Part shown: one piece after another, positions 18,935 to 35,038 of the stretch | How the letters are laid out: each line of letters starts with the position of its first letter | How positions within the stretch are numbered: the stretch's first letter is position 1 | Source of the DNA: Paenibacillus phyllosphaerae | Lineage (GTDB): Bacteria; Bacillota; Bacilli; Paenibacillales; Paenibacillaceae | DNA length: 64,000 nucleotides | Assembly (NCBI RefSeq): GCF_014192105.1 | Contig: NZ_JACHXK010000001.1 | Coordinates: 744,001-808,000 of the forward strand | Reading direction: 5' to 3' | Made by a program: the position numbers and the translations under genes | The notes under the pieces: generated by a model | What the model was told of the DNA's origin: nothing | What the model saw: only the letters and a program-made list of their open reading frames with translations | Database searches by the model: none

Positions 18935-19927
18935 ATGGCCAATACGTATCCGCAACAAGGCAGCCCCGCCAAGGGGAACGCCGGTCAAGCCGGAAAGTCC
19001 GGCTTGAACCGCTCGAACGCGCCGAGCAAGAACGACAGTTTCAAGACGCGCGCATGGAATTTTGCCCAGAGCCTGTACTGCCGCTTCCAAGACGACGAGG
19101 TGCCGGCAATGGGGGCTCAGTTGACCTATTATCTCATTCTAGCTTTCTTCCCTTTTCTTATTTTTATCATCGCGGTGCTCAGCTTCGCGGATCTGACGGT
19201 GAGGGACGTCATCGACGGCATACGGCTGGTGCTGCCCGAGATGTCGACCACGACGATCGCGGAGGCATTCGAAGAGATTCAAGACTCCCGCAGCGGTTCG
19301 CTCCTATCCTTCGGTCTGCTCGTGACATTATGGTCGGCCTCTAACGGGATCGGAGCGGTCATGAAAGCTCTTAACAAAGCCTATGACGTCGAGGAATCGC
19401 GTCCGTTCTGGAAGGTCAAAGGCCTCGCGCTGCTGTTCACCGTCGTCTTGGCGCTGGTCATCGTCTCGAGCATGGTCATGCTCATCTTCGGGCGCGTCAT
19501 CGGCGATCATCTGTACCGTTGGACGCAGCTGCCCGGCAATATCGATATCATCTGGAGCATTGCGCAGTTCGTGCTGCCGCTCATCATTATGGTCATCGTC
19601 TTCGCCATGCTGTACATGTTCGCGCCGAATCTGCATCTGAAGTTCAAGGAAGTGCTGCCCGGCGCGATCTTCGCCACGGTCGGCTGGATCGTGACGTCGC
19701 TGGCGTTCTCCTTCTACGTGAGCAATTTCAGCAACTATTCCAAAACCTATGGCAGCATCGGCGGCATTATCGTGCTGCTGACCTGGCTTTACCTCTCCAG
19801 CATCGTGATCGTCCTTGGCGGGGAGATCAACGCGGTCCGGCACTTCGATAGGACCGGCCAGGCCAAAGCGCCGTGCAAGCCGTTCGCGCTCCATTTGCCT
19901 TTTATGAAAAAGAAAAAAGAAACGTAA
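18935..19927 (+). CDS. YihY/BrkB-family integral membrane protein
   Basis: 330 residues from ATG 18935, which follows AAAGGAGG. The N-terminal about 50 residues are hydrophilic; about six membrane helices follow. Family signatures include QLTYYLILAFFPFLIFI, LWSASNGIGAVMKALNKAYDVEE and TWLYLSSIVIVLGGEINA. YihY proteins (once misnamed RNase BN) are inner-membrane proteins of uncertain function. Reading further upstream would overlap nothing but lacks a ribosome site. The gene is 87 bp after the serpin stop; co-transcription is possible but unproven. A GGCAGC / GCTGCC hairpin follows the stop without a clear T run. Confidence 0.9.
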   Translation: MANTYPQQGSPAKGNAGQAGKSGLNRSNAPSKNDSFKTRAWNFAQSLYCRFQDDEVPAMGAQLTYYLILAFFPFLIFIIAVLSFADLTVRDVIDGIRLVLPEMSTTTIAEAFEEIQDSRSGSLLSFGLLVTLWSASNGIGAVMKALNKAYDVEESRPFWKVKGLALLFTVVLALVIVSSMVMLIFGRVIGDHLYRWTQLPGNIDIIWSIAQFVLPLIIMVIVFAMLYMFAPNLHLKFKEVLPGAIFATVGWIVTSLAFSFYVSNFSNYSKTYGSIGGIIVLLTWLYLSSIVIVLGGEINAVRHFDRTGQAKAPCKPFALHLPFMKKKKET

Positions 19928-19932
19928 GACGC

Positions 19933-20121
19933 TTAGGCAGCCGCTAGCAGTATCGCTGCCCTATCGAAGAACAACTGTAACCGCTGACGGCTATCGGGCC
20001 CGGCGGTTTCTTCCTGTTTGAGCCCATATTGCGCACCATTGTTGGCATGACGATTCATCCCCGGGTCGTAGTCTTCATCCGTCTTAAGGTCCGCTATTCC
20101 CGGTCCCCAGGTCCCGCGCAT
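19933..20121 (-). CDS. Possible 62-residue protein, doubtful
   Basis: A short minus-strand reading frame in the 283-bp gap between the YihY gene and the beta-lactamase-like gene. The product would be polar (DLKTDEDYDPGMNRHANNG) with a hydrophobic end. No recognised family and only a weak ribosome site. Nothing else was seen in this gap apart from a GGCAGC / GCTGCC hairpin at about 19934-19958. Confidence 0.2.
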   Translation of the reverse strand: MRGTWGPGIADLKTDEDYDPGMNRHANNGAQYGLKQEETAGPDSRQRLQLFFDRAAILLAAA

Positions 20122-20210
20122 ATTTCATCCCGGGGACGGTTCAATCTCTGCTCTCTATCATCTACCATAAAGTGGTAATTACCCCCTTGAGGAGAAGGAG
20201 AGATTATCTA

Positions 20211-22262
20211 ATGTCCCGCAAACGCTCCACAATGAAAACGACTTCCATCATGTTGACCGCACTGCTCACGGCCGCCATGTTAACCGTCCCTGCCTCCGTC
20301 TACGCCACTGCCCCCGTTCAACTGACGCAGACCGCCAGCTCGAACACAGCTTCAGCCGCTGAGGCAGCCGTGCCGGTTAATGCTGCCGCAGTCCAGGCAT
20401 TCGCCGACCAATTCTTCGCTCGCCCGGAGATTGCGGCTTCGCTTGCCGGCGCGCTCGCCGTTGTCGTCAAGGATGACCAAATTCTACTGAACAAAGGCTA
20501 CGGCTATGCCGATGTCGCGGCGAAGAAGGCCATTGATCCGGATACGACTTTGTTCCGAATGGCGTCCATCACCAAATCCGTCACCTCCACAGCCGTCATG
20601 CAGCTCGTCGAGCAGGGCAAGATCGATCTGAAGCAAGACATCTCCGCCTACATGCCGGAGATCAAAATTCCGAACGACACCGGTGTTCCCGTTACAGTTG
20701 AGCATCTGATGACCCACACGACGGGTTTTGACTATACGGACTCGGTCATGAGTGCAGAAGAAGGCAAAGAAGTCTCGATCCACGACCTCATACAGGCAGA
20801 GACGCCTACCGTCGTTCGCACGCCCGGCGAAGCTTACCGCTATGATAATATCGCCTTTACGATGCAAGGATATATCGTCCAGAACGTCTCCGGCCAGCCG
20901 TTCGATACGTATGTGGAAGAGCATATTTTCGAGCCGCTGCAGATGGATCACGCTACGATGCGCCTAACGAAAGAGGCAGCTGATAACCTAGCCACCGGCT
21001 ACACGATTGACAAAGAAGCTTATGACGCCTATCCGGTCGTACCAACCGTCGCACCCGAAGGAGGCATGCTCGCCAGCGGCAGCGACATGGCGAACTTCCT
21101 GATCGCCCATCTGGATAACGGCCAATTCGGCGATGCCCGCATTCTACAGGAGCAGACCGCCAAGAACATGCATGACATTCACTATTCGCTCGCCGATGGA
21201 GAAGTCCCGATCGTGTCCTACGGATTCGAATCCTTCTTTCATCAAAAACATAACGATCAGCTCGTCATTGGCAAGGGCGGAGACCTGCCGGGCTACCACT
21301 CTTGGATGTGGATGCTGCCCGAGCATAAAGTCGGCGGTCTAATCATTACGAACAGCGATGTGACCGTTAGCGTTCGCGAAGCTTTCTTCGCCGCCTTCAT
21401 GGACCATTTCTATCCGAAGAAGCAAAGTACGACCAACTATCTGTCATCCACGAAACAGCAGCTGGCACGCTTCGAGGGGATTTACCGCGGGCTAAGGACG
21501 CCGCTCATGGCATCCAACATAACGGCCGAAGAAGGTTATCTCGTCGTGACAGACGCCATGGGGACGCACAAGCTGAAGCAGACCGGGCCGCTCCTCTTCG
21601 AAGATGAGATCGGTGCGCCGGCGGCGTTCAAAGAAGATGAGCAAGGCGGGATCGCTTACTTCTACTACAACTCGCCTGACAGCATGTCTGAGAAAACGGC
21701 GACGCCCGCGGCCTACGATGATGTCGCGAGCGACCATCCTTATGCGGATTCGATCTATCTGCTCCGCTCGCTAGAGGCATTGGGGGATGAAGGCGAAGCT
21801 TCGTTCCAACCTGCATCGACAATAACCCGTGCCGACTTCGTCAGCATTCTGACGCGTCTGTCCGGTCTGAAGCCATCGCAGCAACCGGCCGTATTCGCCG
21901 ATCTTGAGGGCCATCCGGCTGCGGCCTACGTGCAGACGATCGTGGAACTTGGCGGCCTGACAGGCACGCCGGATCAGCGGTTCGAACCGGATCGGCCGAT
22001 TACCCGTCAGGAAGCGGCGGCGATTCTATGGCGCGTTGCCCATCTCGCGCTGAACGCGCCGCCTGTTGAAGCCGACCTGAAGACCGCGCCTGCGCCGTGG
22101 GCGTTGGAAGGCGTGCAATATGTCGTCGGTTCGAAGCTGTACGGACCCGAGGTCGTCATCGGAGCGGACGGCGCTGCCGAATACAATCCGCAATCCCCGA
22201 TGCTTAAGCAAGAGGCCGCAGCCCTGCTGGCGAAATTTATCAGCAAGGTACTTAGCGTCTAG
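20211..22262 (+). CDS. Beta-lactamase/PBP4*-family serine hydrolase with C-terminal SLH modules
   Basis: 683 residues from ATG 20211 (AAGGAGA upstream). A signal peptide precedes a class C beta-lactamase/DD-peptidase-like domain (about 60-400) with SITK (Ser119, Lys122), YDN (Tyr211, Asn213) and GKGGDLPGYHS as the third motif region. A small beta domain follows. The last about 170 residues resemble three SLH repeats (ITRADFVSILTRLSG, PITRQEAAAILWRVA, LKQEAAALLAKF), which would tether it to the secondary cell-wall polymer. It probably acts on peptidoglycan or D-amino-acid peptides or esters at the cell surface; resistance to beta-lactams is not implied. The gene stands alone. Confidence 0.9.
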   Translation: MSRKRSTMKTTSIMLTALLTAAMLTVPASVYATAPVQLTQTASSNTASAAEAAVPVNAAAVQAFADQFFARPEIAASLAGALAVVVKDDQILLNKGYGYADVAAKKAIDPDTTLFRMASITKSVTSTAVMQLVEQGKIDLKQDISAYMPEIKIPNDTGVPVTVEHLMTHTTGFDYTDSVMSAEEGKEVSIHDLIQAETPTVVRTPGEAYRYDNIAFTMQGYIVQNVSGQPFDTYVEEHIFEPLQMDHATMRLTKEAADNLATGYTIDKEAYDAYPVVPTVAPEGGMLASGSDMANFLIAHLDNGQFGDARILQEQTAKNMHDIHYSLADGEVPIVSYGFESFFHQKHNDQLVIGKGGDLPGYHSWMWMLPEHKVGGLIITNSDVTVSVREAFFAAFMDHFYPKKQSTTNYLSSTKQQLARFEGIYRGLRTPLMASNITAEEGYLVVTDAMGTHKLKQTGPLLFEDEIGAPAAFKEDEQGGIAYFYYNSPDSMSEKTATPAAYDDVASDHPYADSIYLLRSLEALGDEGEASFQPASTITRADFVSILTRLSGLKPSQQPAVFADLEGHPAAAYVQTIVELGGLTGTPDQRFEPDRPITRQEAAAILWRVAHLALNAPPVEADLKTAPAPWALEGVQYVVGSKLYGPEVVIGADGAAEYNPQSPMLKQEAAALLAKFISKVLSV

Positions 22263-22289
22263 GCGCAGCGCTGCGCCTTCGTAAGCAAA

Positions 22290-22338
22290 AAAACGCAAAT
22301 ACCCCCTGCGCTTCGCATGAAGTGCAGGGGGTATTTGC
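22290..22338. terminator. Terminator between convergent genes
   Basis: GCAAATACCCCCTGC / GCAGGGGGTATTTGC inverted repeat (arms near 22295 and 22324). On the minus strand it is followed by seven T, so it ends the FhuF-like gene and perhaps also the plus-strand hydrolase gene. Confidence 0.85.
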
Positions 22339-22361
22339 AATCGGAATAGGAAAATAAAGGC

Positions 22362-23171
22362 TCAGGCAGTCGCCGTCGATTTCTCCAGTTCAGCGAGCAC
22401 CTGCGCTTTGCGAATCTCCCGCTCATCATGCGTCATCTTCGGACAATTGTAGCATTTCTCGCCGCCGACCCGGCAATTATACATGCAGCACGAGGATCGG
22501 AGCATTATCGGCTTCTCCGGCTCCCAAGGATTGTCGACGAACCGCGGACTCGTCATGAGGAACGGGTTGCGCTTGCGGTTGAACGCCTCGGCCGGAATCC
22601 CTTCCGTTACGAGCTCATACCCCCGAAGGAAGCGGGCGAGCACCTCTTGGCGCGGCTCGTTCTCCTGGACGAAGTCCCGCACGAAAGCCAGCTGGTACGC
22701 ATATTGACTCCAGATCATGGCGTTCTTGACGCCCGCATGCTCGGCGATGGCTTCGACAGCCGGCACCACTTCATTCGTTATGTAGTCGGTCATTCGCGCC
22801 AGCAAGAAACCCGACCATGCCGGCTCCTCCTGCGGCAAGTCCTGCCAGCGCAGCGATTCGATCTTATAGCCGAGATGCGCATGATCGTCATGCAGCTCCA
22901 CCTGCAGCGTCAGGTTGTTCATGGACAGATCGAGCAGCCGGTTGTATTGCGCGGCCATCAGCAGCATAACCGAACACGCATTGCAGAGCGAAGTGCCGAT
23001 GAAGGAGGCCGCCAGCTCATTGCCCGTTGCCTGCACCATCTGTCCGCCCGCTGCCAGCGCGATCTGCATCGCTTCCTTATTCCGAAACTCCGCGGCAGGC
23101 AGCTGGAACACTGCCTCCTCCATGCCTTCCGGCGAAATATGGAAATACATCTCAACCAACGAAAAATCCAT
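22362..23171 (-). CDS. FhuF-like [2Fe-2S] ferric-siderophore reductase
   Basis: About 269 residues. The C-terminal motif SCCMYNCRVGGEKCYNCP shows the cysteine cluster (CC, then C-x2-C) typical of FhuF-type siderophore-iron reductases, which release iron in the cytoplasm by reducing the ferric complex. The N-terminal part is helical and not otherwise recognised. The frame is open from GTG 23264, but that start lies across a Fur box; ATG 23171 is preferred because GGAG is 9 bases before it (ATGs at 23204 and 23186 are alternatives). The Fur box upstream and neighbouring fetAB and dhb genes support a role in siderophore iron use. Confidence 0.85.
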   Translation of the reverse strand: MDFSLVEMYFHISPEGMEEAVFQLPAAEFRNKEAMQIALAAGGQMVQATGNELAASFIGTSLCNACSVMLLMAAQYNRLLDLSMNNLTLQVELHDDHAHLGYKIESLRWQDLPQEEPAWSGFLLARMTDYITNEVVPAVEAIAEHAGVKNAMIWSQYAYQLAFVRDFVQENEPRQEVLARFLRGYELVTEGIPAEAFNRKRNPFLMTSPRFVDNPWEPEKPIMLRSSCCMYNCRVGGEKCYNCPKMTHDEREIRKAQVLAELEKSTATA

Positions 23172-23239
23172 TCCGTGCTGCTCCATCCGTCCCCTCGCCC
23201 CCATGTCCGTTTCTTCGCTCACGCCCGTATTCGCTCTTG

Positions 23240-23254
23240 TGAGAATGATTATCA
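23240..23254 (-). promoter_or_regulatory. Fur box of the FhuF-like gene
   Basis: TGAGAATGATTATCA matches 14 of 15 positions of the 7-1-7 Fur consensus TGATAATNATTATCA. It lies 68 bp upstream of the chosen start of the FhuF-like gene. Confidence 0.85.
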
Positions 23255-23324
23255 ACTTCTTCACCCATCATAAGCGCGAAGGGAGGGGCTGTCAATTATT
23301 GGACAAAACGAGGATTGAATTCAG

Positions 23325-24074
23325 CTAGCCTTTACGTAGCAGCCCTTCCTTCGTGAACCACAACTTCGCGCTGATGCCGCCGAGCATAATGGCCGTAACG
23401 GCTGCCGAGGACGATAATACGAACATAATGAGGATCTGGTACCTGACCGCTTCGATCGGCTCGGCTCCCGCGACGATCATGCCGGTCATCATGCCGGGAA
23501 GCTGGACGAGGCCGACCGTCTTCATGCCGTCGAAGGTCGGAATCATGCTGGAGCGGATCGCACGTTTCACCGAATGGCCGATCGCCTGCCTCGGCGTCGC
23601 GCCGAGCGTCAGCAGCGTCTCGATTTCGCCGCGGGCCGCCTCGAGTTCCCGGTTCATTTGGCTTAAGAAGAGCCCGGAGACGATCATCGAACTGCCCACG
23701 ATGATGCCGCTGACGGGAATGATGTATTGCGGCGTCGCTTCAATGATATGCAGCAAGAGCAGCAGGCCCATCGTAATCGATTCGGTCACGAGCAGCGTCA
23801 AGCCGATTCGCAGCCGAATGCCGGGGATCCGGTCGGCGCGCTTGCCGGCATTGAAGGAAGCGACCGTAATCATGAGCAGTACGATCAAAACAATCAACGC
23901 CGGCTTCCTCGTATCGAACACGTAGTGGAGCACATATCCGATCAGCAGCAGTTGCACCGCGGCGCGAACGGTACCGATCGCGATCTCCTTCTCCAGCCCC
24001 AGCTTCCGCTGCACGGACAGCAGGATCGTGACGACCACGAACACAAGCGTGCAGGCGAGCGCCCAGTTACTCAT
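23325..24074 (-). CDS. fetB: FetB-like ABC transporter permease
   Basis: About 249 residues with roughly seven hydrophobic helices. Family features include RAAVQLLLIGYVLHYVF, TLGATPRQAIGHSVKRAIR and LVQLPGMMTGMIVAGAEP. FetB/YbbM proteins are permeases of an iron-linked exporter in Escherichia coli; export of iron or another ligand is inferred only from homology. ATG 24074 is chosen because AAGGTGG precedes it; GTG 24086 is also in frame. It overlaps the ATPase gene by 8 bp. The location beside a Fur-controlled reductase is suggestive, but no Fur box precedes fetA. Confidence 0.85.
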   Translation of the reverse strand: MSNWALACTLVFVVVTILLSVQRKLGLEKEIAIGTVRAAVQLLLIGYVLHYVFDTRKPALIVLIVLLMITVASFNAGKRADRIPGIRLRIGLTLLVTESITMGLLLLLHIIEATPQYIIPVSGIIVGSSMIVSGLFLSQMNRELEAARGEIETLLTLGATPRQAIGHSVKRAIRSSMIPTFDGMKTVGLVQLPGMMTGMIVAGAEPIEAVRYQILIMFVLSSSAAVTAIMLGGISAKLWFTKEGLLRKG

Positions 24075-24819
24075 CGGCAACACCACCTTGCGCGGACTCC
24101 CGATGGATGAACGAACGCGCCTGGTCCGTACTCGGCTCCGAGAAGAAATCGGCGGTCCCGCTCGTCTCGAGCAGCCGTCCTTCCGCCATGAACCAGACTG
24201 TGTCGCTCACCTCGGCCGCTTGCGCCAAATCATGCGTCACCCACAGATAGGCCGTATGCTCCCGCTCCGACCAGGACAACAGCAGCCGCTCGACCTCCTG
24301 CTTGCTCCCGGGGTCGAGCGATGCCGTCACCTCGTCGAGCAAGAGCAGCCGCGGATGCAGCAGCAGCGCCCGCACCAGCGCGACCCGCTGCTTCTCGCCG
24401 CCGGAGAGATCGCCGGCGGGCCGCGTCCAATCGATACGGCTTAAGCCCACCGCCTCCATCAGCTGAGCGGCCAACTCCTTCTCGAACGGGATGCTGTGCA
24501 GGTTGCTGACCGTCCGCAAGTTAGCCTCCACCGATCCCGGCAGCATTACGGCTTGCTGCGCGACATAACAGACCTGTTTGCGCCAGTCCTTCGCCTGCCA
24601 CGCGGAAGATGGCTTGCCATCCAGCGCGATACTGCCGGAATCGCTCGTCTCCAGCAGGGACATGATTCGCATGAGCGTGCTCTTCCCTTGGCCGGAGGCG
24701 CCGAGCAGCGTAATCCGTTCCCCGGCCGTAATCTGTGCCGTAATGCCGCTGAATAAGGGCTGCTCCGGCTGCTCCGGCAGGTACTTGGTCAATCGTTCAA
24801 GTGTGAATAATGCCGTCAA
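24067..24819 (-). CDS. fetA: FetA-like ABC transporter ATPase
   Basis: About 250 residues, a single ATP-binding domain: Walker A GASGQGKSTLMR, signature LSGGEKQRVALVRAL, Walker B LLLLDEVTASLDP, switch His in VTHDLAQAAE. It partners with the overlapping FetB-like permease. The frame is open from TTG 24846; TTG 24819 is preferred because AGGAGG lies 11 bases before it, but the start remains uncertain. It is the first gene of a two-gene unit. Confidence 0.88.
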   Translation of the reverse strand: MTALFTLERLTKYLPEQPEQPLFSGITAQITAGERITLLGASGQGKSTLMRIMSLLETSDSGSIALDGKPSSAWQAKDWRKQVCYVAQQAVMLPGSVEANLRTVSNLHSIPFEKELAAQLMEAVGLSRIDWTRPAGDLSGGEKQRVALVRALLLHPRLLLLDEVTASLDPGSKQEVERLLLSWSEREHTAYLWVTHDLAQAAEVSDTVWFMAEGRLLETSGTADFFSEPSTDQARSFIHRESAQGGVADE

Positions 24820-24920
24820 TGATAGGGATGCCTCCTGTTTGGTCAACGTTATGTCTGCTGCTGTTCATTATACCGCAAGGCGCCGATACGCATAATATTG
24901 GAAGCCCCTCGCTGCCTGCG

Positions 24921-24983
24921 AACCACAAAAAACCGACTGTGGCGGAACCTCTTGTTCGAAAGAGAAGTTCCACCTTCAGTCGG
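24921..24983 (-). terminator. Terminator of the dhb siderophore operon
   Basis: Long imperfect stem CCGACTGAAGGTGGAACTTC / GAGGTTCCGCCACAGTCGG on the minus strand followed by TTTTTT, about 40 bp past the MFS exporter stop. Confidence 0.85.
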
Positions 24984-25021
24984 GTTATCGTGTACGGGCG
25001 AGGCTCTGGCGGCTTACGGCG

Positions 25022-26563
25022 CTAAGAGCTCTCCGCTTGCATCTTCTGCGCCTTCGCCGCTGGCGCTGATCCATTCGAGGCCGCAGCGGGTCCTTTCGCC
25101 TGCGGATTGGCGGCTGCCGGCGCGGAGCCGGGTTTAGCCGCAGCGGCCGCCTTCCTTTTCTGCAGCGTCAGCTCGACATCCGCTGCACGGATTCGTTGCG
25201 CGAAGAGGCAGGCGATCAGCAGGAAGCCGGCTGCGCTGTAGAGCGCGATCCGGCAAGCCTCGATCGACAAACCTCCCTCTCCCGGCAGCGCGCTCGAACC
25301 GGTTCCCGCTGCCGCCAATATGCTGACGATCACCGCGAGGCCAAGCCCGGAAGATAAGCGGTTCTGCATCGTGAACAGCGTCGACGCCCTGCCCATGGAG
25401 GCAGGCGGAATGTTGGCGAATACCGAGAATTGCACGGAGCTGACGACGTGGCCGAGGCAGAACCCGCATAGGAGCATGAGCGCGCGGATCCACCATGGGC
25501 TCGTGCTTGCCCCTACCTCGCAGAGCAGCGCATACAGACCGGCGGACGCGATAAGCGCGATCGTGATGAGGCGCCTAGGACCAAGCTTGTTATAGGTCCA
25601 CGGCACAACCTGCGAAGCGAGCATCAGACCGAGCGCTTCCGGGAACGTCGTCAAGCCGCTGTCGAAGGCCGAAGCGCCGAGGGCATCCTGGTAGAGCAGC
25701 GGGAAGACGTACAGCATGCCGAGCAGACCCGCTGCCGTAAAGACCGAGATCAGCACCATCGTCCGGAACAGCCGGTCTCCGAACAGACGCAGATCAAGCA
25801 GCGGCTTGGCCGTGCGCAGCTGTACGAAGACGAGCGCGGCGATCAGCAGCGCTCCGGCAATGCCCGTCATTAGAATGACCGGCTCTGCCCACCCTTCTGC
25901 CGCGCCTTGATGCAGCGCATAGACGAGCATCCCGAATCCCGGCGCGGCCAGCGCTAAGCCCAGCCAGTCCAGACGACCCGCATCCGGCTGCCGGTGCTCG
26001 CTCAGATAGGCCATCGCGAAGACTACGGCGGCCGCTCCGATCGGAATGTTGACGAAGAATACCCAACGCCAGGTCAAGTAGTCGACGAAGAATCCGCCCA
26101 GTATCGGACCGAATGCCGGTGCAAGCGCGATCGGGAAGACTAGATAACGGGACAGCTTCGCCCGCTCCTGCGGCGGGAATGTCCGGAACAGGATCGTCAT
26201 CGCTACCGGCGTAAGCATGCCGCCGCTCGCGCCCTGAATGACCCGGAACAACGATAACGTTTCCAGATTGGCGGACAGGCCGCACAGCGCGGAGGATACG
26301 GTGAACATGCTAATGGCTAGCAAGAACATCCTCTTTGTGCCGAATCGGTCGCCAAGCCACCCCGCCGCCGGCAGCACAACCGCCAGACTGACCAAATAGC
26401 TGACATTAATGACGCCTACGGAGGAAGGCGCCATCCCGAATTCGCTGCCGATCGTGCGCAGCGCGACATTCAGAATGTTCGCATCCATGGCAACCATGAA
26501 CATGGTTGCCACATAGATGATGCAGACGATGAGTTTCGGGTTAAGACGGGCATTATTCGTCAC
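25022..26563 (-). CDS. MFS transporter of the DHA2/EmrB-QacA family, likely siderophore exporter
   Basis: About 513 residues with 14 predicted membrane helices. DHA2 motifs: [31 protein letters not shown] and [21 protein letters not shown]. The C-terminal tail is Ala/Lys-rich. GTG 26563 overlaps the mbtH stop (GTGA), indicating translational coupling. Because it ends a siderophore synthesis operon, export of the bacillibactin-type product is the likely role. The family alone would also fit multidrug efflux. Confidence 0.9.
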   Translation of the reverse strand: MTNNARLNPKLIVCIIYVATMFMVAMDANILNVALRTIGSEFGMAPSSVGVINVSYLVSLAVVLPAAGWLGDRFGTKRMFLLAISMFTVSSALCGLSANLETLSLFRVIQGASGGMLTPVAMTILFRTFPPQERAKLSRYLVFPIALAPAFGPILGGFFVDYLTWRWVFFVNIPIGAAAVVFAMAYLSEHRQPDAGRLDWLGLALAAPGFGMLVYALHQGAAEGWAEPVILMTGIAGALLIAALVFVQLRTAKPLLDLRLFGDRLFRTMVLISVFTAAGLLGMLYVFPLLYQDALGASAFDSGLTTFPEALGLMLASQVVPWTYNKLGPRRLITIALIASAGLYALLCEVGASTSPWWIRALMLLCGFCLGHVVSSVQFSVFANIPPASMGRASTLFTMQNRLSSGLGLAVIVSILAAAGTGSSALPGEGGLSIEACRIALYSAAGFLLIACLFAQRIRAADVELTLQKRKAAAAAKPGSAPAAANPQAKGPAAASNGSAPAAKAQKMQAESS

Positions 26564-26773
26564 GCCTCGATCGCGCTCCCTTGGTGGACGATCAGGCTGC
26601 GCGGCCGCATGTCGGTCCACTCGCCTTGAATGTAATCGATGCAGGCCTGGCGGCTTTCCCTCTCACGGATAACCGTCCAGCCTGCCGGCACCGTTACGAA
26701 GGCGGGCCATAGCGAATATTGGCCCTCTTCGTTCATCAGAACATGGTACAACCCTTCCGGATTCTCGAACGGA

Positions 26774-26781
<8 letters not shown>
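26560..26781 (-). CDS. MbtH-like protein
   Basis: 73 residues with the full MbtH pattern ([19 protein letters not shown] and [10 protein letters not shown]). MbtH proteins bind NRPS adenylation domains and are often needed for their solubility or activity; here the partner is DhbF. It overlaps the dhbF stop by 8 bp and the exporter start by 4 bp. Confidence 0.96.
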
Positions 26782-33976
<7,195 letters not shown>

Positions 33977-33982
33977 CGCCTC

Positions 33983-34963
33983 CTACCCCCTCTGCACCGC
34001 AAAATAATCGATATTCGGCAAGGCCGGCTTCGCTTTCGCAAGCAACAGGCTCCACCACTGCGCGATCGTCGGACGCTCCGCCAGCTCCACGAACGTCACT
34101 TCCGCTCCGCCGCGCCGGAAGCGTTCGACCAGGCTCATGACGCGGACCGAGTCCATCCCCCAATCATGGATGAGATCGTCGTCATCCCCCAGATTCCCCG
34201 GCGCTTCATGCAGCAGCTCCGCGATCTGAACGCGAAGGTGCTCGATCGTGAGCGATTCCCCCGCACCCGGCGCCTCGGAGGAAGCGGAAACCTCAGCCGC
34301 AGCCTTGGCTTCGCTCTGCTCGGCCTGAGCCTTGCCCAGCGCATCCAACATCCCTTGCGTCGTCAACGTGACCGCGCACCGCTTCGCTGCATAAGACATC
34401 GCCATCTCATGATCCTCCCGCGAGAAGTCGGCGACGGCATCCGCCACGAAGAACGGCTCGATGTCCTGCATGAACGCATCGCATGTCGTCATCAGCACGC
34501 CGATATGCGCATAGATGCCGCAGATGATGAGCTGGTCGCGTCCCTGCTCCTGCAGCCGCTCCAGCAGATTCGTTTTGCGGAATGCGTTGTACCGCCATTT
34601 GGTCAGCACGATATCGCCTTCTTCCGGAGCCAGATCGGCGACGATCTCCTTGTGCACCCCATCGCTCATGCCCGGACCCCAGAATTGGGTCTGCAGCCCT
34701 CGGTCCTCCGGCTTCTGCGCGCCCGGTTGGGCCGAGTAGATGACCGGTATGCCCAGCGCATGGCACATACTGCGCAGGCGATTAATGTTCGCGAGCAGAT
34801 CCACGATCGGCGACTGTCCCGGCGTGAACGCATCGACGAAATACTGCTGCATGTCGTGAATGAGCAGCGCCGCCCTTGTCGGATCGGGTGTCCAAGCTAC
34901 CTTATTGGCAGGAAGCTCGGCTTGCGTCGGCATTGCATATGGCAAAATGGCTGGAAGCGCCAT
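33983..34963 (-). CDS. dhbB: Bifunctional isochorismatase / aryl carrier protein
   Basis: 326 residues. The isochorismatase half (about 1-210; LLIHDMQQYFVDAF, VLTKWRYNAF, ICGIYAHIGVL) converts isochorismate to 2,3-dihydro-2,3-dihydroxybenzoate. A Glu/Ala-rich linker leads to a C-terminal aryl carrier domain with the phosphopantetheine Ser in HDWGMDSVRVM (about residue 269), which holds the DHB unit loaded by DhbE. It is 6 bp upstream of dhbF; start ATG has AGAGGGA upstream. Confidence 0.97.
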   Translation of the reverse strand: MALPAILPYAMPTQAELPANKVAWTPDPTRAALLIHDMQQYFVDAFTPGQSPIVDLLANINRLRSMCHALGIPVIYSAQPGAQKPEDRGLQTQFWGPGMSDGVHKEIVADLAPEEGDIVLTKWRYNAFRKTNLLERLQEQGRDQLIICGIYAHIGVLMTTCDAFMQDIEPFFVADAVADFSREDHEMAMSYAAKRCAVTLTTQGMLDALGKAQAEQSEAKAAAEVSASSEAPGAGESLTIEHLRVQIAELLHEAPGNLGDDDDLIHDWGMDSVRVMSLVERFRRGGAEVTFVELAERPTIAQWWSLLLAKAKPALPNIDYFAVQRG

Positions 34964-35038
34964 GAAAATCCCTCTTTTCTACTCAAGTTTTGAAAAATAA
35001 TGCCTTACAGCTACGGCTAAGTCCCGCGCCGAGTCTGG

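Noticed and set aside
22262-22277. GGCGCAGCGCTGCGCC palindrome as separate regulatory site
   Set aside because: It immediately follows the stop codon and most likely belongs to the termination region.
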